Origin: Anaerolineaceae bacterium | Lineage (GTDB): Bacteria; Chloroflexota; Anaerolineae; Aggregatilineales; Phototrophicaceae | Reading direction: 5' to 3' | NCBI GenBank assembly: GCA_002699585.1 | Contig: PABP01000023.1 | Location: forward strand, 62,001-126,000 | Length of the DNA: 64,000 nt | Part shown: piece by piece, positions 26,501 to 38,500 of the stretch | Layout: each line of letters opens with the position of its first letter | Position numbering within the stretch: the first letter of the stretch is position 1 | Translations under genes and position numbers: made by a program | Notes under the pieces: model-generated | Told to the model about the DNA's origin: nothing | Seen by the model: the letters and a program-made list of their open reading frames with translations, nothing else | Databases searched by the model: none

Positions 26501-29500
26501 ATGGGGAGATCAACAGTGTCTAATCGTATGGGGTTTTTCAATATTCTGCGCACACCACGATGGTTATCTATCGTGGTGATATTATTTGGCGTTTTGCTAT
26601 TAATGGGTCCGCAGGTAACGCAGGCCGCGTTGCCAACAACGGTAATTTTTGACAATAGCGGCCTATCGGGTGCGAATGTCAATAACCCAACATCTATCCA
26701 ATTCGGCCCCGATGGCCGACTTTACGTTAGTCAACAAAATGGATTGATCAAAGCCCTCAACGTCACGCGCAATGGCGCTAATGATTATTCTGTAGACAGC
26801 ACAGAAAATATCAATTTGATTCAGAGCATCCCGAACCATACGGATCATTTTGGTAATGTGGTTTCTGAGCCTAATCGCCAGGTCACCGCGATATTTGTGA
26901 CGGGTACGGCCAGCAATCCTATTTTGTATGTTGGCTCCAGCGACCCACGCATTGGCGCCGGTACCAGCGGTCAAGATAAAGACCTGGATACCAATTCCAG
27001 CATGATTACCAAGCTGACCTGTACCGGTGGACTCAATGCCACTGGTGATGCCTGTGTCGCCTGGGATATGGTGCATCTGGTTCGTGGTTTACCCCGTTCG
27101 GAAGAAAACCACTCCATTAATGGCCTATACCTCGACAGCGCCACCAACATTTTGTATGCAGCGATCGGTGGCCATACCAACGCTGGCTCTCCCTCTAACA
27201 ACTTTGCCATGACAGTCGAATATACGTACTCGGCAGCCATCATTCAGGTTGATATGACAGCCCTGGAAAATGATTATCCGATCCAGATTGATGGGCATGG
27301 GCATCAATACCGTTATGATCTACCCACACTGGATGACCCAACGCGCCCCAATGTCAATGGCATTGTCGATCCTACTGACCCTGACTATACAGGCGTAGAT
27401 CTCAATGATCCCTTTGGCGGTAACGATGGCCTGAATATGGCGAAGGATGTTTTGGGCGACCCTGTATCGATCTTCTCACCTGGGTATCGTAACCTCTACG
27501 ACCTCATTGTGACCGAAGCAGGCCGCATGTATGGTGTGGATAATGGTGCGAATGAGCAGTGGGGTGGTCACCCTGATGGTGAAGCCGATTACGCTGCGGA
27601 AACCACTGTTGGCTTGTGTACCAACAACTATCTCCCTGGTGAACCTGGCTCGACAGGTACTGGCCCGGGTGGCGACGATGCAGTCAACAACAAAAACGGC
27701 TTGCATTACATCCGCACCTTAGTCCCTGGCGATTTTAACTACGTCCAGCCTAACGAACCTTATTATGCGGGGCATCCAACGCCGTTGCGGGGTAACCCCG
27801 GCGTTCCGTTGCCGACTAACCCATCTTATCCCTTTAGCCCGGGTGGGGCAGGCCTGTTTACAAAAGGCACACACTCGATAGCTGGCTTTACAGGCTACAC
27901 ATCGGGTAATACATACCAGGACGCTAGCGCGGCGATTTTCCGCACGGTAATCCTCAACCCTAGCGATCCGAATTTTGCATCCCAGTCCTTGCCAGTAGAC
28001 TGGCCGCCATACCCACCGTCATTGGCCGACCCTGCGGAATGTGACTTCCGTAATTCCGGGCAAGATGACAATTCCCTGGCAAACTTTGGCCCATCCACGA
28101 ACGGCATCACCGAATATACGGCCAGCAACTTCAATGGTGATTTGCAGGGTGCATTGCTTGCAGCCGGCTTTAACGGTGTTATTTTCTACATCGATTTAAG
28201 TGCTGATGGCAAGGTTGCAACCAATTGTGCGCCTGTCCCACAAGACGGCGTTACGACACCCTATGATTGTTACGATCTCTTTGCTCAGAACTTTGGTGGC
28301 GTTGCCCTCGACCTTGTCGCGCTCGGTGATAACGATCCATTCCCGGGTACGGTTTGGGCAGCGACGTATGGTGGCGATGCCATTACCGTATTCGAGCCGG
28401 CTGATTATGGTGACGTAGTCCCGCCAACATGTAATGGCTTCGATGACGATACCATCGACGAAGACAATGATGGGTACACCAATGCAGACGAGATAGATAA
28501 TGTCTCGAATCCGTGTTCAGCATCCATCAAACCGGCTGATTTTGACAATGCGTTTGAATTTGGCCCCGGTAACATCTTCAAACGGTCGGACCTTAACGAC
28601 CTTGATGATGATAATGACACCATCCCCGATGTGATTGATGCTTTTAGCTTAAATCCACAAAATGGCACCAACATCACCGTGCCTGTCCGTAAAGAACTGC
28701 TCAATACGGAAAACGGCTTCGGCAATATTGGCTTTACGGGGATGATGACCAACGGCGTTGATGATTACTTCACATTGATTGACGACAGTGGCAACGAGTT
28801 GATCTTTGGGGGTACATCCGGCCTCTATACGGATCCATCTGTATCCGAAGGTGACGCATACGGCGGGACGAATACGCAACAGAATGCGTTCCAATTTGGT
28901 GTTGCAACCGGCACTCAAACGGGCGTTTTTGACATCGAAACACTGGTGGGTGGCCCCTTCTTCAACAACGATAGCACCCCTGATGATTACGCTTCAACGG
29001 GTATGTTCATGGGTGCAGGCGACCAGGATAATTACCTCAAGCTTGTCCTAACAGGCAATGTCCCAACCGAGCCTGCTGGCTTCCAGATTGTGTTTGAGTC
29101 TAACGGCCAGATCGTGTCGGACCAGCAAATCCCTGTTGTCAATATTCTGGACACCTTAGCCCTAAACTTATTCTTCCGTGTTGACCCGGTTGCCGGGACA
29201 GTGCAGGCAAGCTACCAGGCTATTGGTGGTGAACGAACCGATTTGGGTACTCCTGTCACCCTGACTGGCAGCCTGTTACAAGCAGTACAAGGCACCTATA
29301 GCATTAATGGCGTCCCGTCGGCCTTAGCGATTGGCCCGATTGCTACGTCAGCAGGGCCTGCTGTGGAATTTAGCAGCACATGGGATTACTTCGACGTGTA
29401 TCAAATCGTGTCGGATAATACGGCTGCGGTGAGTGTCGATACAGTCGGCATAAATAGTAGTACCTATGGCGAGAGCAGCTTCTCAATCACCAATACATCA

Positions 29501-32500
29501 GGGACTGGTGCCCAAATCACGCAGGTCATCTTTGATCTGAGTAGCAGCATCATTCCTGAGGTCGTCTTTGACCCCGATGGCACTGCAGGCGATGCCGTCA
29601 GCAGAGACTTAACGCCAAACAATAGTAGTGACGTCACCACAGGGTTGACGAGCCACAGCTTTAGTAATGCCTACGAAGGCGGTTACTATGGCTTGACCAT
29701 CAACTTTGATGACTTCGATGTAAACGAAACGCTGAACTTTGGCGTGGATATAGATCCTATTAGCATTAAGGGTGGGTCCGCACCTGGACCAAACGAATCA
29801 GGTAGTGTCAGTGGTCTGGAATTATCAGGCTCAGTCGTGACTGTTGTCTTTGACGATGGGACGATCTTCCAGGTAGAGCTATTCCCCAAGGCGGGTAGCG
29901 ACGGCGAAAGCGAGGGCATCGCCCAAAGCCAGATTCCATCGGCCCCGACGATTTCAATGATTGGTGTCAATAACCAGACAATTGTCAGCAATCCCAATCA
30001 GGAAATTCAAGTACAAGGGCCGCTGGGGGCAAATATTCGCTTACTGCAACTAGAAGCTGGCTTGTTTGTTAACGGCCTTGATGGGCCATATGCTGGCGTC
30101 GGCTATAGCATTGATCCCTGGGAAGTCAACAGCGTTGTCGTCGTCGATGAATTCAGTGGCAATACCAGCAACAGCGGTACGGTTGAGTTTAACAACATTG
30201 CGCTTACCCGCAGTAATGATGAAGCTGGCTATAACATCTTCGCAGCCGTTGTTGTCGGCGCGAACGGCTCCACCAGCCCGCTATCTAATATCATCATTGT
30301 GGAATACGATCCTACGGCCACATCCAATGTTCTGTATCGCGTCAATGCAGATGACGCAACGATCCCGGCCATTGATGCTGGCCCTGACTGGGTGGGTGTG
30401 GGTACAGGTGGTGCACAAACTGGCCCTAGCTTTGCTGTGAATGCAGGCCTTATCTCCACGCATGATATTATGGGGCGCGACCCAGGCTTACCAAGCTATG
30501 TACCCCAAGGCCTATTCAGTAAAGAACGTTATGATACATCTGGTACACCGGAGATGACCTGGAACTTCGACGTCACACCGGGTACGTATCAAGTCAACCT
30601 GTTTATGGGCAATGGCTTTAGCGGTACCAGTGCACCTGGGCAGCGTGTCTTTGATATTGAAATAGAAGGCAACCTGGTACTACAGGGCCTGGACCTGAGT
30701 GCTAAGTACGGGCATCAAATCGGCGCTATGGAATCCTTTGTCGTGACTGTGGCCGATAATTCGCTCGATATCACGTTTTTGCATGATGTAGAAAACCCAC
30801 TCATAAACGGTATCGAAATCTTAGCCTATGCGGGTGTTGCTGATACGCCGATTGACGTCACACCCATTGCTGACCAGATCAACGAAGAAACAGACACATC
30901 TGCTGTGAATATCGCGGCTACAGGTGGCGATGGCAACCTGGATTACAGTGGGACAGGCTTGCCACCGGGCTTGGCGGTCGAGCCAACCAATGGCCATATC
31001 TTTGGCACCATTGACCTTGGCGCAGCAACAGGCGGCCCCAACAACGATGGTGTTTATAATGTGACCATCACGGTAGACGATAGCGATGATCATAACGATG
31101 ATGCGGTTAGCATCAGCTTTACATGGATTGTCCAGGAGCAGGGTACGCTCCCGGATCGGCAGGTCATCTACCGTGTGAACAATGGCGGGCCACTTGTAGC
31201 GGCAACGGATGCCAGCGGCGTCGCATGGGAAGAAGACCAGGCAACAGTGGGTGCCAGTGGCACAGCCGTGACGGGTACGCCCTCTGTATACCTTAACCTT
31301 ACAGGGTCGTCAGGTCAGGATAAAACCTACGGTAGCACCTTGCCAACGCAATTTGTGAATAACACAGGCATGCCTGATAGCTTGTTTGCCACAGAGCGCT
31401 TTAACGATATCGCAGGTACTGTCGATAACATGCAATGGGACTTCCCTGTAGAGGCGGGCATCTACGAAGTTAACCTCTATCTCGCAGAAATCTGGTCCGG
31501 CGGGCAGACGGATACAGCACGTCAATTCGATGTCGAATTGGAAGGTAATCTGGTTGCGGATGACTTCTCGATCTATACCAGCTTTGGTGGTTATACAGCC
31601 GGTGTGCTGTCTTACGAAGTCGCTGTTACCGATGGCAATATCGACTTGGACTTCTTGAAAGGGCCGTCCGATAACCCGAAGATTTCAGCCATCGAAATCG
31701 TACAGATCAACCAGAACAATAACAACACCGCACCGGAACTCACGATTGATCCTGATGTGCCAACGAGCATGATCGAGTTGGACACCTTAGTTGTTTCCAT
31801 CCTGGCGACAGATGCTGACGTGAGTGATACCCTGACATTGTCGGGCACCGTCACCGATATCCTGAATAATGAAGTCACCTTTGCCACCTTTGTCGATAAC
31901 GGCGATGATACGGGCACGATTTCAATCCAGCCGTTGGATGGGGACGTGGGCGACTATGTCGTGACGGTATCTGTCACGGATGGTATCGACACCACACAAG
32001 CCTCTTTTGACTTGACTGTCCAGGACAATAACGCCACGGCGGTTTCGTTATACCGTGTGAATGTGGGTGGTCCGGCCTTAGCGGCTGCGGATGGCTCTAG
32101 CCCGGATTGGTCACAAGATCAGGGTGACTTCCTCTCTGCTGGCAACTCGCCGTATCTGTTTGCGAACAGCATCGGTGGCTCACTCTACGATGGTGATGCA
32201 GGTGGCGCTTATAGCGGCCCAATCATCACATCACATCCGTCATTGGTAGGCGACATCGCTGTGCCTGACGCCCTGTTTAACACGGAGCGTTATGATGGGA
32301 CATCAGCACCGGAAATGGCATGGCAGTTCCCGATTGATGGCCCCCGCACCGTCGAAGTTCGTTTGTACTTTGCAGAAATATTCTCTGGCATTGATGCAGC
32401 AGGTAAGCGTGTCTTCGATGTGACTGTTGAAGGCAATCTCCCGCCAGAATTCGACAATATTGACCCATTCGCAATCGCAGGTGCCAAGGGTGCCTTCGTC

Positions 32501-35500
32501 CTGACGACCGTGGTCGATGTTACAGATGGCGTCCTCGATCTGGAGTTGATCCATCAGGTAGAAAACCCGGCCTTAAAGGGCATTGAAATCGTTGAGATGG
32601 TCAGTGGGGCCAATCAAGCGCCTGTGTTCGATCCTGTCGCTGATCAAGAATACGGTATCCTTGCCGAGTTCAATACGGATGATGGCTATACGGATCAGCG
32701 CTTGGTCATCACCGCAACCGATCCTGAAGGCAATAACATCAGCTTTAGCGCAGCAGGCTTACCGGCTGGTTTGACGATCGACACCACCACAGGCGAAATC
32801 ACAGGTACGATTGACGCTGCAGCCCTAACAGGTGGGACCAACAATGATGGCATCCATAATGTGACCATCACAGCGACCGATGATGGTGATCCTGTTGAAG
32901 CCAGTACGTTAGACTTCACAATCACAGTCGTTGACCGCGCGATTACGCTGATTGCACCAATTGATGCCAGCGTTATCGCACCCCTGGCAGGGCTGCCTGT
33001 CGAGTGGACGACCGTCGGTGGCGACGAACCCTTCTTCGACCATACGCATATCTACTTCTACGAAGCAGGTGCGACGGACATTGGCGACTACCTGGGTAGC
33101 CAACCGCTAAATGGCACCGTCGACATCACCAGCGAAACAGGCGGCAGCGACCTACAGACCAATGATGGGATCTGGGCGAGCTTCTTCGATACCAATGGCA
33201 ACTTGCTACCTGGCGACTACGTCATCGAGATGCGATTCGCGTATCCATCACACCTGGAATACCCGACAGATACGATCCTGCCTGTGATGGCGAGCTTTAC
33301 AGTCGAAGAAGTCACCCAAGCGGCTTCTGCTCTGGTAGAAATCACGCCGGGTTTGGGCCTGCCAAGCAGCACCTACAACCCTGACAGCTTCCAGATCACC
33401 AACACCGGCAGCGTCGGTGATGCCGATATTGTTAGTGTCGTCTTGGATCTAAGTACGGCTATCTTGCCGGATATGGTCTTCGACCCGGTGGGTACGGGTG
33501 GCGATGCCACAGCGAACTGCTTAACACCCGACTCAATAGGCGATACACCGGGCTTTGTTGTCCCTTCAGACCCGTGTACAGATCCCTATAGCGTGCCGCA
33601 CAACGGCGGTTACGATGTCTTGACAGTGAACTTTGCTGACTTTAACCCGGGCGAGAGCTTCTTCTTCAGCGGCGATATCGACCCCAACAGCATTCAGGGC
33701 GTTCCTGGTGCAGGTGACGCGGGTTCTGTCAGTGGCTACGAACTTACGGGTGCAACCATCACCATCACGTTCTCAAACGGCGATGTCATCACCAGCGGTT
33801 TGTACGAAGAGGGTTCGCTGGGTGGGGCACAGGCTGTTGTCACCAATGGCGCTTTGCCAGCGCCGTCAATTGCGCTGCAAGCTACGTCCGATAATCCTGT
33901 ATCTGTGACCGACCCCAATCAGGTGGTGGCAATTACAGGCGAACCCAATGCCTACTACAGCCTCTTGCAGATGGATAGCCGTTTGTATATCGCAACGGGC
34001 GCAGATCCGTTCGATGTGTCGGCCTCGGAGTTGCCGTTCTATGCCAATGAAGCCATGAGTGGCAAGAACGTACTCAATGGCCAGTTGGATGGTAGTGGTC
34101 AAGCACTGGTCCCCGTGACCCTGTTGGTCACACCCGGGGAAAGTGGTCAGCCTGATGGCGGCCTAAACCAGTTTATGGCCGTTCAGTCCACCACACCATA
34201 TGCTGTCGACCAACAAGTCAGTACTACCAGCAACGGCCTGACGGTCTTGCTAACGGATAGTCCAGTTAATCAGCCACCTGTAGCCGACGCTGGCCCTGAT
34301 CAGACCGTGACAGATACAGACAATAACGGCTCAGAGTTGGTCACGCTTGATGGTACGGCCAGCACAGATAGCGATGGCACTATCGTCAGCTATGAATGGC
34401 AGCTCGATAGCAATATCATCGGCATTGGCTCAAATCCGGAAGTCAGCTTTGATGTCGGCATCCATGTCGTCACTTTGGTCGTGGTCGATGACATGAACGC
34501 CACCAGCAGTGATGATGTCACCATCACGGTGGAAGCACCCATCAACCAACCGCCCGTTGCCGATGCTGGCCCTGACCAGACCGTGACGGATACGGACAAC
34601 AATGGCTCAGAATCCGTTACACTCGATGGCACCGCCAGCACCGATAGCGATGGCACCATCGTCAGCTATAGCTGGATGGAAAACGGCAGTGAAATCATCA
34701 CAGGTGCCAATCCATCGTATGTGTTCGATGTCGGTACGCACATCGTCACGTTAGTTGTCACAGATGACGCCAATGAGACTAGCACCGACGATGTGACCAT
34801 CGTCGTGAACAGCCCAGCCAATGAAGCCCCGATAGCCAATGCTGGCCTCGACCAGACGGTGACCGATACAGACAACAATGGCTCAGAATCTGTCACACTG
34901 GATGGCACAGCCAGCACGGATAGCGATGGCACCATTGTCAGCTATAGCTGGATGGAAAATAGCGTTGAGATCGCCACAGGTGCAACACCAGCACACGACT
35001 TTGCAGTAGGTGTTCATAATGTGACGCTGATCGTCACCGATGATGATGGCGCTACAAATATCGATAGTGTGGTCATCACAGTCCAGGCAGGGAATCAGCC
35101 ACCCGTGGCTGATGCAGGTGCTGATCAGACGGTGGCCGATGCCGATAACAATGGCAGCGAGCCGATAACACTGGATGGGTCAGCAAGCACAGACCCCGAA
35201 AATGGTGCACTGCGCTTCGTCTGGACAGCGACAGGCTTGACGATCCCAGAAGGGCAGACGGTGAACTTTGACTTCCCGGTCGGGACGACCGAGGTCACGC
35301 TTACAGTCATCGACCCTGAAGGCGCTGAAGATACGGATACGGTCAGCATTACGGTCAACGCAGCGGCCAACCAGCCGCCAATCGCTAATGCAGGCCCTGA
35401 CCAGACCGTGTCGGATGTCGACAGCAGCGGCAGCGAAGATGTGACCCTGGATGCCACCGCCAGCACGGATAGCGACGGCACCATTGTCAGCTATAGCTGG

Positions 35501-38500
35501 ATGGAAAACGGCATTGAAATCGCGACAGGTGCAACACCCACTGTCAACTTCGCAGTCGGCATCCACAACCTGACCCTCATCGTTACCGATGACGCGGCTG
35601 CAACTGGCTTCGATACTGTAGTCATCACAGTGGAAACTGTCAGCACTGGCCCGGATCGCGTGACGGATGGTCTGTTGGCGCTGTACGAATTCAATGAGAA
35701 CAGTGGCAACATCGTTACCGACACCAGCGGGTCGGGTACACCGATGAATCTGACCATCTCCAATACCAACAATGTGGTTTGGGGTGCGGGTACGTTGGAT
35801 ATCACCAACAACACGGTGATTCAGTCCAGCGGTCCGGCAACCAAGTTAATCAACGGCATCGTTTCGACCAGTGAAGTCACGTTGGAAGCTTGGGTCCATC
35901 CCGATAACATCACTCAGAATGGTCCGGCGCGTATAGCAGGCATCTCCGGTGATCCAGCCAACCGCAACATCACGCTGGGGCAGGGGCTGTGGGGTACGCA
36001 ACCGCTGGACGTCTACGATGTTCGCTTGCGGACGCGGTCCACAGGTCCTAACGGCATCCCATCGGTCACGACACCAACGGGCTTGGCCACAACCAATCTG
36101 ACGCATGTGGTCTATACGCATGCCAGCAACGGCACATCGACGCTGTATATTGATGGCATCGCCGTGGCAACGGGTCAAGTTGGTACCGACTTGGGGAACT
36201 GGGACACAGCCTTCCCGATGATCCTGGCCAATGAGCCAACCGGGAATCGCCCATGGCTGGGGACTTTCCACCTGGTAGCCGTCTACAACCAGGCCCTGAC
36301 CGGTGCCGAAGTCACCCAGAACTACAACGCGGGGGCGGATGGCGGTTCAAGTGGACCGACTAACCAACCGCCAGTTGCTAACGCTGGCCCTGATCAGGCG
36401 GTGACGGATACGGATAATAACGGCTCAGAATCTGTCACACTGGATGGTACCGCCAGCACCGATAGCGACGGTACCATCGTCAGCTACAGTTGGGTCGAAG
36501 GTGGTAGCCAGATCGCAACGGGTGCCACCCCGGTAGTGGACCTCAGCGTGGGTACGCACTTCGTCACGTTAGTTGTCACAGACGATGCCAATGAGACCAG
36601 CACCGATGACGTGACCATCGTGGTGAACAGCCTAGCCAATCAAGCGCCTATAGCTAATGCTGGTCCCGACCAGACGGTGACGGATACGGACAGCAATGGC
36701 TCGGAATCTGTCACACTGGATGCTACGGCCAGCACAGACCCCGAAAATGGCGCACTGCGCTTCGTCTGGACAGCGACAGGCTTGACGATCCCAGAAGGGC
36801 AGACGGTTACCTTTGACTTCCCGGTCGGGACGACCGAGGTCACGCTGACGGTCATCGACCCTGAAGGCGCTGAGGATACGGATATGGTTTCCATCACGGT
36901 CAGCGCAGCGGCCAACCAGCCACCCGTCGCCAACGCAGGCGCGGATCAGACCGTCACCGACAGCGACAGCAATGGCTCAGAGTCTGTCACACTCGATGGC
37001 ACTGCCAGCACAGATAGCGATGGCACCATTGTCAGCTATAGCTGGATGGAAAACGGTAGCGAGATCGCTACAGGCGCAACACCCACTGTCAACTTCACAG
37101 TCGGTGTCCACAACCTGACCCTAATCGTTACTGATGATGGGGCTGCAACCGGGTTCGATACCGTGGTCATTACGGTGGGAACAGTCAGCAGTGGCACGGA
37201 TCGCGTGACGGATGGTCTGCTGGCCCTGTACGAATTCAATGAGAACGGTGGCAACATCGTGACTGATACCAGCGGTTCCGGTACGCCCATGAATCTGACC
37301 ATCTCCAACACCAACAATGTGGTTTGGGGTACGGGTACGTTGGATATCACCAACAACACGGTGATTCAATCCAGTGGGCCAGCAACTAAGTTGATCAACG
37401 GCATCGTTTCGACCAGTGAAGTCACACTGGAAGCCTGGATCCATCCCGATAACATCACTCAGAATGGTCCGGCCCGTATAGCCGGTATCTCTGGTGATCC
37501 AGCCAACCGGAACATCACACTGGGGCAGGGGCTGTGGGGTACGCAACCGCTGGATGTCTACGATGTGCGCTTACGGACACAGTCCACAGGTCATAACGGC
37601 ATCCCATCAGTCACGACACCAACGGGCTTGGCCACAACCAATCTGACGCATGTGGTCTACACGCATGCCAGCAACGGCACGTCAACGCTGTATATCAATG
37701 GCGTCGCCGTGGCAACAGGGCAGGTGGGAACAGATTTGGGTGGCTGGGACACAGCCTTCCCGCTGATCCTGGCCAATGAGCCAACCGGTGATCGCCCGTG
37801 GCTGGGTACTTTCCACCTGGTGGCGGTCTATAACGCAGCCCTGAGCAGTGCCGAAGTCACCCAGAACTACAATGCCGGGGCGGATGGTGGTTCAAGCACA
37901 CCGACCAACCAACCGCCGACAGCCAATGCCGGAGCGGACCAGTCCGTCACGGATGTTGACAACAATGGCAGCGAAACCGTGACACTCAACGGCGCTGGTA
38001 GTACAGATAGCGACGGTACCATCGTTAGCTACAGTTGGATCGAAGGGGGCAGCCAGATCGCAACGGGTGCTACCCCAACGGTGGACCTCAGTGTGGGTAC
38101 ACACAACATCACGCTAACGGTCACTGACGATGACGGCGCGACTGCCTTCGATACGGTGGTCATCACCGTGGATGGCGGGACAGTTGATCAGCCGCCAGTG
38201 GCCAACGCCGGACCCGACCAGACCGTCACGGATGTTGACACCAGTGGTAGTGAAATGGTCACCCTGAACGGCTCCGGCAGTAGCGATAGCGATGGCACCA
38301 TTGTCAGCTATAGTTGGACCGAAGGGGGCAGCCAGATCGCAACGGGTGCCAGCCCGACAGTTGACCTCAGCGTGGGCACGCACAACATCACGCTGATCGT
38401 CACCGACGATGGGGGTGCCACCGCCTTCGATACGGTGGTCATCACCGTGAACGGCGGGGCAGTTAATCAGCCGCCAGTGGCCAACGCGGGTCCCGACCAG

